Source of the DNA: CALNXN01 sp942490645
GTDB taxonomy: Bacteria; Pseudomonadota; Alphaproteobacteria; Rhodobacterales; Rhodobacteraceae
DNA: 64,000 nt
NCBI GenBank assembly: GCA_942490645.1
Contig: CALNXN010000011.1
Coordinates: 376,339-440,338, forward strand
Direction of reading: 5' to 3'
How positions within the stretch are numbered: the first letter of the stretch is position 1; each line of letters begins with the position of its first letter. The notes below the pieces were generated by a model. It saw nothing but the letters and a program-made list of their open reading frames with translations. It was not told where the DNA came from and searched no databases. A program made the translations under genes and the position numbers. Positions 1-8,898 of the stretch are shown here, in pieces.

Positions 1-423
1 CCGGGGTTTTCGCGGTTGCATGTGATAGGCGCCGAAGATCCGCAGGTCAGCGCGGCCTCTATCGTGAAAATCGAAAAACCGGATGAAGAAGAACCGTTTA
101 TCCCGTTTGCCGCGCGCATGGGGGCCACGTTCCTGCACGGGGCCGCCGTCACGATCCACAAAGCGCAAGGCAGCCAGTGGAACACGGTTCAGGTTTTTGC
201 GCCTGATCTCTATGCCGCCGCGCGCATGGGCCGAAGCGAGGCGGGCCAACCGCTTTGGAAGCGGCTTGCCTATGTGGCGATCACGCGCGCGCAGGACAGG
301 TTGATCTGGGTGGTGCGCAATCGGCTTTCCAAACCTGAGGGGCCGTTGCGTGTGGATGATCTGCGCGCCGCTCCGGCAGCGGCGCTTACTCTGACAGAAC
401 CGGAAGCGGAGGACATACAGTGA
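1..423 (+). CDS. UvrD/RecD-like ATP-dependent helicase, C-terminal fragment
   Basis: The reading frame is open from base 1, so this is the 3' end of a gene that starts outside the window. The visible part matches the C-terminal helicase domain of RecD-like/UvrD_C_2 superfamily 1 helicases. It has a motif V-like TIHKAQGSQW, preceded by the hydrophobic strand FLHGAAVTI, and a motif VI-like YVAITRAQDRLIWV that carries the arginine finger used for ATP hydrolysis. It probably encodes an ATP-dependent 5'-3' DNA helicase/exodeoxyribonuclease-type protein. The N-terminal Walker motifs are not in view, so the exact subfamily is open. The stop codon overlaps the GTG start of the next gene. Confidence 0.8.
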   Translation, partial: PGFSRLHVIGAEDPQVSAASIVKIEKPDEEEPFIPFAARMGATFLHGAAVTIHKAQGSQWNTVQVFAPDLYAAARMGRSEAGQPLWKRLAYVAITRAQDRLIWVVRNRLSKPEGPLRVDDLRAAPAAALTLTEPEAEDIQ

Positions 424-1154
424 AATCAATACTCATCACGGGTGCCAGTTCAGGCATAGGCCATGCCACAGCCCTTCGATTTCTGGAGGCAGGCTGGCGC
501 GTCGGGCTGGTTGCAAGAGGTGCCGACGCCTTGGAAGAACTTGCCCAAGGCCGCGACGGCGCCGTTGTGCTGCCCGCCGATGTAACGGATGCCGACGCAG
601 TCGCCACAGCATTTGACAAGTTTGCGCAGGAGGCAGGGCATCTGGATGTGCTGTTCAACAACGCTGGCATTTTCACACCGGCCGCACCCATTGATGAGAT
701 ACCTGTGTCGGATTGGCTGAACGCGGTGAATGTGAATTTGACAGGTATGTTTTTGGCCGCCCGCGCCGCGTTCGGCATTATGCGGCACCAATCCCCCCAA
801 GGTGGGCGGATCATCAACAACGGATCGATTTCGGCGCATGTTCCGCGCCCGGGTTCGGTCTCATATTCGGCGACAAAGCACGGCGTGACGGGTCTGACGC
901 GCACGCTTTCCCTGGACGGGCGGCCCTTTGACATCGCATGCGGTCAGATCGACATCGGCAATGCGCTGACACCAATGGTTCAGTCGTTCAATGACAAGGC
1001 GCTGGCGGAAAACCCTGACGCTGAATTGCAGCCCAGTATGGACGTGGCGCACGTGGCATCGTCTGTGATGCATATGGCTGACTTGCCACTAGACGCAAAC
1101 GTGCAGTTTATGACCGTGATGGCGACCAAGATGCCCTTCATCGGGCGCGGTTAG
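420..1154 (+). CDS. SDR family NAD(P)-dependent oxidoreductase
   Basis: A 244-residue classical short-chain dehydrogenase/reductase. The Rossmann glycine motif TGASSGIG is at residues 7-14, NNAG at 80-83, the catalytic serine lies in NGSIS near 136, and the YxxxK pair is Tyr149/Lys153. It is expected to be a cytosolic NAD(P)H-dependent alcohol/ketone oxidoreductase; the substrate cannot be read from the sequence. The GTG start at 420 overlaps the helicase stop (GTGA), so the two are probably translationally coupled. Length is normal for the family. Confidence 0.88.
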   Translation: MKSILITGASSGIGHATALRFLEAGWRVGLVARGADALEELAQGRDGAVVLPADVTDADAVATAFDKFAQEAGHLDVLFNNAGIFTPAAPIDEIPVSDWLNAVNVNLTGMFLAARAAFGIMRHQSPQGGRIINNGSISAHVPRPGSVSYSATKHGVTGLTRTLSLDGRPFDIACGQIDIGNALTPMVQSFNDKALAENPDAELQPSMDVAHVASSVMHMADLPLDANVQFMTVMATKMPFIGRG

Positions 1155-1188
1155 GTGCAGAGACAACCGTTCTGAAGACCGCCCCAAA

Positions 1189-1956
1189 TTAAGCGCGGAA
1201 CATGTTGAAGACGGCTGACGCGGCCCAGCCGGCACCGATTGCGATGGCCAGCGACATCAACCCGTACATCAACGGTTGCCCGCGTGAGAGCTCATAAAGC
1301 CACCGCTCAAGCCCTACCTTTTGAACGTCGATCGTCGTTTCATACTTCGAGACGACAACGCCGTCGCGCGTGAGAAATATCCGGGTGGCATATTCGCCTT
1401 CCGTCAGTGCAGCAGGCATCTGAATGGACGTTCGGAACAAGGTTTGTTCGTCTACACTCACAGCGTTTTCGCGCAATTGGTAGATGTCGCTATCCGCGCG
1501 AATTCGAATCAATGCCTCGGTGAAACTCATGGTGTCTTGGATATTCGACGGCGCTCCCACGGAGCGGATCGCGCGGGGCACAGACACTTTGTGTCGCAGG
1601 TCTTCAACATTGCTGATGGCACTGCGCAGCGGCGCGCTCGTCGCGACGGCATAAAAACTGGGCGCATGATCTACGTCCACGCTGTCCACGTTCACCCAGA
1701 TACCCAAACGCTTTTCCTTACGGCGCACGGTCACAGGCAGCGACGGGCCCGCAACTGTAACCACAACTTGCAATTCGGGGCCGTCAGGAATGGGTCCTTC
1801 ACGTTTGACCGCCCCAAAGATTAGAATTTCGGAGCCGTCAAAGCTGGTGGTGATCGAGACAGTGTCTTTGCTCAGCCCCAGAACCACTTCTTCGGCCTGC
1901 AGCGGCAGGGTCGCGAACAGCAGTGCGATCAAGCTCAGGAGAAACCCACGCATCAA
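1189..1956 (-). CDS. TIGR02186 family membrane-anchored protein
   Basis: A 255-residue protein with an N-terminal signal peptide (first ~21 residues, ending around LQAEE). It has a beta-rich periplasmic middle section and one C-terminal transmembrane helix (about residues 230-250), followed by only a few residues. This matches the uncharacterised TIGR02186 family, which in Rhodobacteraceae is usually encoded directly after a TauE/SafE exporter. Here its ATG overlaps the exporter stop by 4 bases (ATGA). By context it may assist sulfur-anion export or its sensing; no activity is established. Confidence 0.8.
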   Translation of the reverse strand: MMRGFLLSLIALLFATLPLQAEEVVLGLSKDTVSITTSFDGSEILIFGAVKREGPIPDGPELQVVVTVAGPSLPVTVRRKEKRLGIWVNVDSVDVDHAPSFYAVATSAPLRSAISNVEDLRHKVSVPRAIRSVGAPSNIQDTMSFTEALIRIRADSDIYQLRENAVSVDEQTLFRTSIQMPAALTEGEYATRIFLTRDGVVVSKYETTIDVQKVGLERWLYELSRGQPLMYGLMSLAIAIGAGWAASAVFNMFRA

Positions 1957-2867
1957 TGCCCCTCCGTCGCGCCGATGGAATAAAGCTCCGACGGCATGAC
2001 CAGCAGATCAAGGGCCAGCTTTCCGCAGACGGCAAGGACCATGATCGCGAGCAATATGCGCAGTTGCTCGGCCTTCATCTTGACCCCGATCCGTGTGCCG
2101 ATTTGCGCACCGATCACACCGCCGACCAGCAAAAGCACTGCCAACACGATATCGACCGTGAAGTTGGTTGTGGCATGCAAAAGCGTCGTAAAGGCGGTGA
2201 CGAAGATGATCTGAAACAGCGACGTGCCGACCACCACCTTGGTCGGCATGCCCAACAGATAGATCATCGCAGGCACCATGATAAAGCCACCGCCCACACC
2301 CATGATAGCCGCAAGAATACCAACGCAAACGCCGACAATCAGTGGCGGAATCACTGAGATATAAAGGCCCGACACCCGAAACCGCATTTTGAAGGGCAAC
2401 TTGTGAATCCAGTTGTGTTTCTTGCGTACGGGCGGTTTGCCGGATTTCACATTGCGGATCGCGCGCAGGCTTTCGATGAACATCAACCCGCCGATGACAC
2501 CCAGAAAGACCACGTAGCAAAGCTTGACCAGCAGATCGACCTGACCCTGTGCCTTGAGGTAATTGAAGATCACCACACCAAGTGCGGCCCCTGCCAGACC
2601 ACCGATCAGCAGGACCGTCCCCATTCGTAAATCCACGGTTTTTCGTCGCAAATGCGCTAAAACGCCGGAAAATGAAGAGGCTACGATCTGGTTGGCTTCG
2701 GTCGCCACAGCCACGGCCGGTGGGATGCCGATGAAGAACAAAAGCGGCGTCATCAAAAACCCACCGCCCACGCCGAACATGCCCGACAGAATGCCCACGA
2801 TGCCGCCCAACCCCAAAAGGAGAAAAGCGTTAACCGAAACCTCGGCGATGGGCAGGTAGATTTGCAT
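1953..2867 (-). CDS. TauE/SafE family sulfite/organosulfur exporter
   Basis: A polytopic inner membrane protein with about eight helices and the two-fold repeat typical of TauE/SafE (Pfam family PF01925). Near-identical glycine-rich motifs, GMFGVGGGFLMTP in the first half and IMGVGGGFIMVP in the second, mark the duplicated halves. The start is placed at ATG 2867 (MQIYLPIAEV) because the 17 residues upstream do not look like family sequence; 2918 is possible. It is predicted to export sulfite, sulfoacetate or similar anions. It forms a two-gene unit with the TIGR02186 gene. Confidence 0.87.
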   Translation of the reverse strand: MQIYLPIAEVSVNAFLLLGLGGIVGILSGMFGVGGGFLMTPLLFFIGIPPAVAVATEANQIVASSFSGVLAHLRRKTVDLRMGTVLLIGGLAGAALGVVIFNYLKAQGQVDLLVKLCYVVFLGVIGGLMFIESLRAIRNVKSGKPPVRKKHNWIHKLPFKMRFRVSGLYISVIPPLIVGVCVGILAAIMGVGGGFIMVPAMIYLLGMPTKVVVGTSLFQIIFVTAFTTLLHATTNFTVDIVLAVLLLVGGVIGAQIGTRIGVKMKAEQLRILLAIMVLAVCGKLALDLLVMPSELYSIGATEGH

Positions 2868-2963
2868 ACCCAGTGTTAGACTGCCCGGACATATGAAATC
2901 AACAACTGTCGCTGCCATGCAGCAAACAGGACTGAGTATTTTGTTGTAACTGGCCTTATCGGA

Positions 2964-3932
2964 TCAGCGTTCTTTGACGTAAGGCTCGCCGCCTGCACGA
3001 GGCGGGATGGCCTTGCCGACGAACCCAGCCAAAATGATAACGGTCATGATGTAGGGCAGCGCGCCGAGCAACTGGCCCTGAACCTTGATACCGATCGCCG
3101 CCTGAATAACGTCTGGTCGCGTTTCCAATGCGCCGAACAATCCAAACAGAAGTGTGGCCCATAGCGCATACCAGGGGCGCCACTTGGCAAAGATCAGTGC
3201 GGCCAGCGCAATGAAGCCGCGCCCTGCGGACATATCTTTGACAAAGCCGGCCTGGAGTGCGGTTGACAGATACGCGCCAGCAATGCCGCATAGAACCCCG
3301 CAAATGGCGACGGCGGCGTAGCGCAAGCCAACCACCGAAACGCCGGCTGTATCAACAGCTGCGGGGTTTTCACCAACCGCGCGCAGGCGCAGGCCAAAAC
3401 GGGTGCGATAGAGCACCCACCACGTGAGCGGCACTGCGGCAAAGGCCATGTAGACGAGGATTGAGTGGCCAGAAATCAGTTCGGAGTAAATCGGGCCGAA
3501 CACCGGAATGCTGGATGCAGCCTCGGCGAAGGGAAGGGTCAGCGGTTCGAACCGCGCGCCCCCCATCAAAGAGGGCGTCCTCCCACCCTGTTGAAACCAG
3601 TCCTGAGCAATCAAAACCGTCATGCCGGCGGCTAAAAAGTTGATGGCGACGCCGGAAATCAGTTGGTTTCCCCGGAAGGTGATCGACGCCAATCCGTGCA
3701 AACCACTCAGCGCCATCGACGACGCGATCCCGGCCAGCAGCCCAAGCCAGACCGATCCGGTCAATGCTGCGACAGCCGCCGAAAAAAAGGCAGCGGCAAG
3801 CATTTTCCCTTCCAGCCCGATATCGAAAATGCCTGCACGCTCTGAAAACAATCCGGCGAGACAAGCCAAAAGCAACGGCGTCGCAAGCCGAACCGTGCTG
3901 TCGAGCAGCTGGATCAGGGTCATGAAATCCAT
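2964..3932 (-). CDS. ABC transporter permease, BMP/nucleoside type (second permease)
   Basis: An inner-membrane permease of about 322 residues and 8-9 helices, of the branched-chain amino acid/ribose permease superfamily. It is the YufQ/NupQ-like partner in BMP-family importers. FDIGLEGKM near residue 37 and the loop GENPAAVDTAGV are the characteristic cytoplasmic contact motifs. Its ATG at 3932 shares a base with the upstream permease stop (TGATG), so the start is set there rather than at the TTG 3 bases earlier. It is the last gene of the four-gene transporter operon and probably works in purine nucleoside uptake. Confidence 0.88.
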   Translation of the reverse strand: MDFMTLIQLLDSTVRLATPLLLACLAGLFSERAGIFDIGLEGKMLAAAFFSAAVAALTGSVWLGLLAGIASSMALSGLHGLASITFRGNQLISGVAINFLAAGMTVLIAQDWFQQGGRTPSLMGGARFEPLTLPFAEAASSIPVFGPIYSELISGHSILVYMAFAAVPLTWWVLYRTRFGLRLRAVGENPAAVDTAGVSVVGLRYAAVAICGVLCGIAGAYLSTALQAGFVKDMSAGRGFIALAALIFAKWRPWYALWATLLFGLFGALETRPDVIQAAIGIKVQGQLLGALPYIMTVIILAGFVGKAIPPRAGGEPYVKER

Positions 3933-5026
3933 CAAGCATTCCTCCGGCGTAGGGCGAGGAATATGCGTTCAAGCGGCATCCGGACCATATTGTCCAAGGC
4001 ACCGGTGAAAAGGATCACGAGCGCCTGAATGACGACGATCAATTCACGCGGGATCGATGTCCATAGAGCGAGTTCGGCCCCGCCTTGATACAAAAACCCA
4101 AACAGGATTGCGGCTAGAAAGACACCCAGCGGATGGCTGCGCCCCATCAGTGCGACTGCGATGCCGATAAAGCCGGCACCTTCGGTGGCGTTCAGAACAA
4201 GGCGTTCGGCTTCTCCCATGACGTTGTTGATGGCCATCATTCCGGCCAGCGCGCCCGAGATGATCATTGCGATCATGGTGATTTTCACCGGCGAAATACC
4301 TGCATATTTCGCCGCACTATCGGAGTGGCCGTAGGCGCGGATTTCGTAGCCGAGGCGCGTGCGCCAGATCAGAACCCACAACAAAACACAGGCCAGCATG
4401 GCCACCAAAAGTGAGATATTTGCAGGTGTTCTGGTTGAAAACTCAATCCCGAGTGGGCCCAGAATATCGTGCAATCCGGGCAGGTGAACCGCTTCGGGAA
4501 AGCGCGCTGTTGCCGGGTCCATGCTGCCTGCGGGGCGCATCAGATTGACCAGCACATAGTTTAGAACTGCGGCTGCGATGAAATTGAACATGATCGTCGT
4601 GATAACGATATGGCTGCCTCTTTTGGCCTGCAGATAGGCAGGAACAGCGGCCCAGAACGCACCAAAAAGCGCCGACATGCCAATCGCGGCGATCAAAGCC
4701 AAAGACCAGTGCGGCCAAGGGATGTAGAGGCAGGCAATCGCCACGCCAAGACCGCCCATCATGGCCTGACCTTCGCCTCCGATGTTGAACAGGCGGGCGT
4801 GAAACGCAATTGCGACAGCCAACCCGGTGAACATGAAATTCGTGGCGTAATAAAGGGTGTAGCCCCAGCCGTAGGTGCTGCCCAAGGCGCCGGTGACCAT
4901 CAGTTTGACGGCTTCAACGGGGTCCTCGCCAATGGCCAGAATAACGAGCGCGGACAGAAACGCCGCCAGTAGCAGGGAAATCAGCGGCACCAATACCACC
5001 TCGGCCCACTTCGGCATGACATCCAT
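3932..5026 (-). CDS. ABC transporter permease, BMP/nucleoside type (first permease)
   Basis: A 364-residue polytopic membrane protein, the longer of the two permeases in BMP-family (YufP/NupP-like) importers. Motifs include FNIGGEGQMMMGG-like residues near 80 (FNIGGEGQAMMGG) and the cytoplasmic loop GHSDSAAKYAGI, which contacts the ATPase. It lies 3 bases after the ATPase stop and overlaps the next permease, so the genes form a tight operon. It should form the translocation pore with that permease. The substrate is inferred as nucleosides from family precedent. Confidence 0.88.
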   Translation of the reverse strand: MDVMPKWAEVVLVPLISLLLAAFLSALVILAIGEDPVEAVKLMVTGALGSTYGWGYTLYYATNFMFTGLAVAIAFHARLFNIGGEGQAMMGGLGVAIACLYIPWPHWSLALIAAIGMSALFGAFWAAVPAYLQAKRGSHIVITTIMFNFIAAAVLNYVLVNLMRPAGSMDPATARFPEAVHLPGLHDILGPLGIEFSTRTPANISLLVAMLACVLLWVLIWRTRLGYEIRAYGHSDSAAKYAGISPVKITMIAMIISGALAGMMAINNVMGEAERLVLNATEGAGFIGIAVALMGRSHPLGVFLAAILFGFLYQGGAELALWTSIPRELIVVIQALVILFTGALDNMVRMPLERIFLALRRRNA

Positions 5027-5029
5027 CGT

Positions 5030-6553
5030 TCAGCCCTCCACTCCGGCCATCAGGAGGCCCAGTTCTTTTTCATCCGTTTCGCCCGGCATCCGCTCGCCCA
5101 TGATCATACCGTCAAACATGACCGCGACCCGATCAGAAAGCGACAGGATCTCGTCCAGTTCCACGCTGACCAACAAAATCGCCTTGCCCTGATCTCGCAG
5201 GGCGACGATCTGCTGATGAATGAATTCAATCGCACCAATATCCACGCCGCGCGTTGGCTGGCCGATCAGCAAAAGGTCCGGGTTGCGCTCGATTTCGCGG
5301 GCCAGAACGATCTTTTGCTGGTTGCCGCCCGAGAAATTCTTGGCCGCCAGCCTTGGGTTGGGCGGGCGCACGTCAAACCGCTCCATTTTTTCTTCGGTGT
5401 CCCGGCGGATTGCGGCGTTGTTCATCAGCAGACCAGAGCGGTAGCGTGCATCATGGTGATACCCAAACGCGGTATTTTCCCACGCGTGGTAGTCCATGAT
5501 CAGGCCCTCGCGCTGCCGGTCTTCGGGCACATGCGCGATCCCCTGCCGGCGGCGGGACTGGCCATCAGCACCCTTACCGCTGAGATCAATCAGTTGGCCG
5601 TTCACACGGATTTCGCCGGTACCGACAGCATATCCGCCCAGAACCTCAAGCAATTCGGATTGCCCGTTCCCGGCCACACCCGCGATGCCTAGAATTTCGC
5701 CCGCACGGACCTGTAGATCAATGCCCTTGAGGCGCTCGACGCCCTTGTCGTCGGTCACCCGCAGGTTCTTGACGTCCAGAATGACCTCGCCCGGTTGTGC
5801 GGGCGTCTTGTCAACGCGCAGCAAAACCTTGCGCCCGACCATCAACTCGGCAAGTTCTGCCGGGGAGGTCATGGCCGTTTTCACGGTCGCTGTCATCTCA
5901 CCGCGCCGCATCACACTGACGGTGTCGGTGATTTCCATGATCTCGCGCAGCTTATGGGTGATCAGGATAACCGTTTTGCCTTCGTCACGCAGGCGACCGA
6001 GAATGCGGAAAAGCTGGTCGGCTTCGGCAGGCGTCAGCACGCCCGTCGGTTCGTCCAGAATGAGGATATCCGCCTGACGATAGAGCGCCTTGAGGATTTC
6101 CACACGCTGTTGCTTGCCGACCCCCAATTCTTCGATAACAGCATCGGGGTCGACGTTGAGGCCGTATTCTTTTTCTAGCTCCAACAGTGACTTGCGCGCT
6201 TTGTTCAGCGACGGGCGCAGCATTGCGCCGTCTTCTGCACCGAGGATGATGTTTTCCAGCACTGTGAAGTTTTCCACCAGTTTGAAGTGCTGAAAAACCA
6301 TCCCGATGCCCGCCGCGATGGCTGCCTGACTGTCGGGAATTTCAGTTTTCTGACCGGCGATGAAAATCTCGCCTTTGTCGGCCTTGTAAAAGCCATACAA
6401 GATTGACATCAACGTCGATTTGCCCGCGCCATTTTCTCCGATGATCCCGTGAATCGTGCCCGGCATAACCCGAATAGAGATGTCTTTGTTGGCTTGGACC
6501 GGACCGAAGGCTTTGGAAATGCCGCGCAGTTCGATTGCGGGGGCGGTGCTCAT
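5030..6553 (-). CDS. ABC transporter ATP-binding protein, tandem ATPase, BMP/nucleoside type
   Basis: About 507 residues with two fused ABC ATPase domains, the usual form for sugar/nucleoside importers. Domain 1 has an intact Walker A (GENGAGKST, residues 39-47), signature LGVGKQQR and Walker B ILILDEPTG. Domain 2 has the degenerate Walker A GVAGNGQSE, signature FSGGNQQK and an ILIGQPTRGVD-like Walker B. The start at 6553 is chosen because GAGAGGAC lies just upstream and family homology begins there; an open extension to 6631 exists. It energises the two downstream permeases. Confidence 0.9.
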   Translation of the reverse strand: MSTAPAIELRGISKAFGPVQANKDISIRVMPGTIHGIIGENGAGKSTLMSILYGFYKADKGEIFIAGQKTEIPDSQAAIAAGIGMVFQHFKLVENFTVLENIILGAEDGAMLRPSLNKARKSLLELEKEYGLNVDPDAVIEELGVGKQQRVEILKALYRQADILILDEPTGVLTPAEADQLFRILGRLRDEGKTVILITHKLREIMEITDTVSVMRRGEMTATVKTAMTSPAELAELMVGRKVLLRVDKTPAQPGEVILDVKNLRVTDDKGVERLKGIDLQVRAGEILGIAGVAGNGQSELLEVLGGYAVGTGEIRVNGQLIDLSGKGADGQSRRRQGIAHVPEDRQREGLIMDYHAWENTAFGYHHDARYRSGLLMNNAAIRRDTEEKMERFDVRPPNPRLAAKNFSGGNQQKIVLAREIERNPDLLLIGQPTRGVDIGAIEFIHQQIVALRDQGKAILLVSVELDEILSLSDRVAVMFDGMIMGERMPGETDEKELGLLMAGVEG

Positions 6554-6649
6554 ACGGCGTCCTCTCGAAGGCCGGTGCGCTTCAACTCCGCACCCTGCGC
6601 CGCAGTTTGGTTGATTGTGGACATGGCTCAACCTTGAATTCTAATGCTA

Positions 6650-6681
6650 GGGCCGCGCCAATGATTGTCTTGGCGCGGCCC
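6650..6681 (-). promoter_or_regulatory. Perfect 12-bp stem-loop between substrate-binding-protein and ATPase genes
   Basis: A perfect 12-base inverted repeat (GGGCCGCGCCAA / TTGGCGCGGCCC) with an 8-base loop. It lies in the 149-base gap between the binding-protein stop and the ATPase start, and no U-run follows on the minus strand. In many ABC operons such a structure protects the 3' end of the abundant binding-protein message and limits read-through into the transporter genes. That role is inferred. Confidence 0.7.
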
Positions 6682-6702
6682 GCAGTATCATGGAACTTCG
6701 GA

Positions 6703-7698
6703 TCAGAAGCTCAGCGCTGGGCAGCTGTCATCGGACATGTAGTCGTGCACAGCCATCTCGCCCGAGGCGATCTTGGCGGAGGCCTCTTCGACCATGGCCT
6801 GCATTTCTGCACTGACGAGCGAGGCGTTGTTCTCGTCCATCGCATATCCCACACCGCCGTTGGCCAAGCCCATAACGTTGAACCCTGTTTCAAGACCCGG
6901 ACCGTCGGTGAAGGCCTTGTGAACAGCATTATCAACGCGCTTGAGCATGGACGTCAGGACTTTGCCGGGGTGCAGATAGTTTTGGTTGCTGTCGACACCG
7001 ATCGACAAAATACCCTCGTCCGCCGCGGTTTGCAGAACACCAACGCCTGTACCGCCAGCAGCGGCATAAACCACGTCAGCGCCTTGGCTGATTTGCGCTT
7101 TGGTCAGCTCGGACCCTTTCACCGGGTCGTTCCAGGCCGCAGGCGTCGTGCCGGTCATGTTGGCGATCACAGTTGCGTCGGGATTGACGGCTTTGACGCC
7201 TTGGGCATAGCCGCAGGCGAATTTGCGGATCAGCGGAATATCCATACCGCCGATGAAACCGACCGTGCCGGATGCGGACGCTTCGGCAGCCATCATGCCG
7301 ACCAGAAACGAGCCTTCATGCTCGTTAAACACCACGGAACGGACGTTGGGTTGATCCACGACCATATCGATGATCACGAAGCTGGTGTCGGGATAATCGG
7401 CAGCGACCTGGCCCAGCGCGTCACCAAAGGCGAAACCGGCCATGACGATCGGGTTGGACCCGGCTTCGGCAAAGCGGCGCAGGGCCTGTTCGCGTTGCGC
7501 TTCGGATTGAAGCTCGATCTCGCGGAACGTTCCGCCTGTTTCATCCGCCCAGCGTTGCGCACCGTTGAAGGCCGCTTCGTTGAAGGATTTGTCGAACTTG
7601 CCGCCCAGATCGAATATCAGCGCAGGCTCGGCCAAAGCGGCCCCTGCGGTCAGCGCCAGTGCAGCTGTCGCGCCAAGGAATTTTTTCATTATCGTCAT
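6703..7698 (-). CDS. BMP family ABC transporter substrate-binding lipoprotein/periplasmic protein
   Basis: About 331 residues, with an N-terminal signal peptide (MTIMKKFLGATAALALTAGA, cleaved near ALA-EP). The mature protein is of the basic membrane protein (BMP/Med/PnrA) family, with LIFDLGGKFDKSFNEAAF near the mature N-terminus. These bind purine nucleosides in the periplasm for the cognate ABC importer. There is no lipobox cysteine, so it is probably a free periplasmic protein. The start at 7698 is preceded by GGGAG at a suitable distance. It is the first gene of the operon running down to 2964. Confidence 0.92.
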   Translation of the reverse strand: MTIMKKFLGATAALALTAGAALAEPALIFDLGGKFDKSFNEAAFNGAQRWADETGGTFREIELQSEAQREQALRRFAEAGSNPIVMAGFAFGDALGQVAADYPDTSFVIIDMVVDQPNVRSVVFNEHEGSFLVGMMAAEASASGTVGFIGGMDIPLIRKFACGYAQGVKAVNPDATVIANMTGTTPAAWNDPVKGSELTKAQISQGADVVYAAAGGTGVGVLQTAADEGILSIGVDSNQNYLHPGKVLTSMLKRVDNAVHKAFTDGPGLETGFNVMGLANGGVGYAMDENNASLVSAEMQAMVEEASAKIASGEMAVHDYMSDDSCPALSF

Positions 7699-7849
7699 GT
7701 GGTCATCTCCCATGTTTCAGGTGTTGGGGCTTTTGGTTGCGGTTGGTTCCGCAAGGCCAGCCCGTCGTCGAGCAGATCTTCGTTTTGATCCCGGGCAATT
7801 TAGCGCGCACGAGACGGGCGGGGTCAACCGGTTTTTGGTGATAGGGGGC

Positions 7850-8290
7850 TTAATCTGTGTTGTGACCCTTGGTCACTTCGGCCTCCATCAGCACGGCATC
7901 CACGGGGGTGCCATCCGTGCGGGGGTAATACCCCTTGCGCCGGGCCGTTTCCTTGTACCCATGCCGTTGGTAGAGCCGAAACGCCGCTTGATTGTCTGCG
8001 GCGACTTCCAGAAAACTTCGCGCGGCACCATGAGCCGCCGAATGACGCAAGCTGTCCTGCACCAAGCGCGCACCGATGCCCTTTTTTTGAGCGTCCGGGT
8101 GAACGGCGATCGTGAGAACCTCCGCTTCGTCCGCGACCACACGGATCAGAATGAACCCTTCGTCGGTACCCAGCACCTGCACACCCGGCGAATTGAGCAA
8201 ATCGGCGAATTCCGCTTCAGTCCATGGCCGGTCCGTAGCGAAGGCGGCGCGATGAACGCGGGCCATATCAGCGGCGGATATGACGATCAC
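7850..8290 (-). CDS. rimI: RimI-type ribosomal protein-alanine N-acetyltransferase (GNAT)
   Basis: A 146-residue GNAT acetyltransferase with the acetyl-CoA-binding loop near residues 72-84 (AQKKGIGARLVQ) and the family C-terminal strand around RHGYKETARRKGYY. Homologues acetylate the N-terminal alanine of ribosomal protein bS18. The gene overlaps the tsaB stop by 4 bases (ATGA). The rimI-tsaB linkage is widespread in bacteria and supports this assignment over a generic GNAT. Confidence 0.85.
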   Translation of the reverse strand: MIVISAADMARVHRAAFATDRPWTEAEFADLLNSPGVQVLGTDEGFILIRVVADEAEVLTIAVHPDAQKKGIGARLVQDSLRHSAAHGAARSFLEVAADNQAAFRLYQRHGYKETARRKGYYPRTDGTPVDAVLMEAEVTKGHNTD

Positions 8291-8898
8291 GTCAAGATCA
8301 CCGGCGGAGCGTCACGCGCGGGGGCTGCATCCGCGGGCCGCAAATAGAGCGGTGACGGACGGGGCGCTTTTTGATCAAGGCGCAGGCGGGCACACTGCGC
8401 AATGGCAACGGCTGTCGGGAAAACCGGGGGTTGACCGCCGGCGCCGATCAGGGGGCCATCAAACACGGGCAGCGCGTGGCTGTCGATCAAGACAGGTTCG
8501 GGTTGAGCGTTTTGATCAAAGGTCTGAAAGAACACTTGCCCACGGCGCGCGTCAACCGCGCAGGCGCAGGGTCCTTGCGCGCCATATCTCAGCGCGTCAA
8601 AGGCAGATATGCCAATGGCTTGTACGCTCAACCCCAGCGCCAGCCCACGGGCTGCTGCGACTGAAATGCGAATGCCGGTGAAGTTTCCAGGGCCGATCCC
8701 AACCCCGATGGCCGTCAGGTCTTGAAGGCTGAGATTTTGGCCGTGCAGCATCTCCTGACACAAACCCAACAGCCGTTCCGCCTGCCCACGTGCCATCTCT
8801 TCGACACGCTGTGCCAGAACCTGATCGCCCGACAGCAAAGCGGCCGCGCAATGCGCGGCCGATGTGTCAAATGCCAAAATCAGCGGGGCGTCAGGCAA
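8287..8898 (-). CDS. tsaB: TsaB, subunit of the tRNA N6-threonylcarbamoyladenosine transferase complex
   Basis: A 203-residue TsaB homologue. The ASKHA-fold N-terminus is LILAFDTSAAHCAAALL, and GVGIGPGNFTGIRI near residue 64 is the family hallmark. It works with TsaD and TsaE to place t6A at position 37 of ANN-decoding tRNAs. The best start is TTG 8898, inside the end of nifU, with AGGTG about 8 bases upstream; no ATG or GTG fits. It is the middle gene of nifU-tsaB-rimI. Confidence 0.9.
   Translation of the reverse strand: MPDAPLILAFDTSAAHCAAALLSGDQVLAQRVEEMARGQAERLLGLCQEMLHGQNLSLQDLTAIGVGIGPGNFTGIRISVAAARGLALGLSVQAIGISAFDALRYGAQGPCACAVDARRGQVFFQTFDQNAQPEPVLIDSHALPVFDGPLIGAGGQPPVFPTAVAIAQCARLRLDQKAPRPSPLYLRPADAAPARDAPPVILT

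Noticed and set aside
6535..7788. 417-residue plus-strand open frame
   Set aside because: It is the shadow of the BMP binding-protein gene on the other strand and has no domain.
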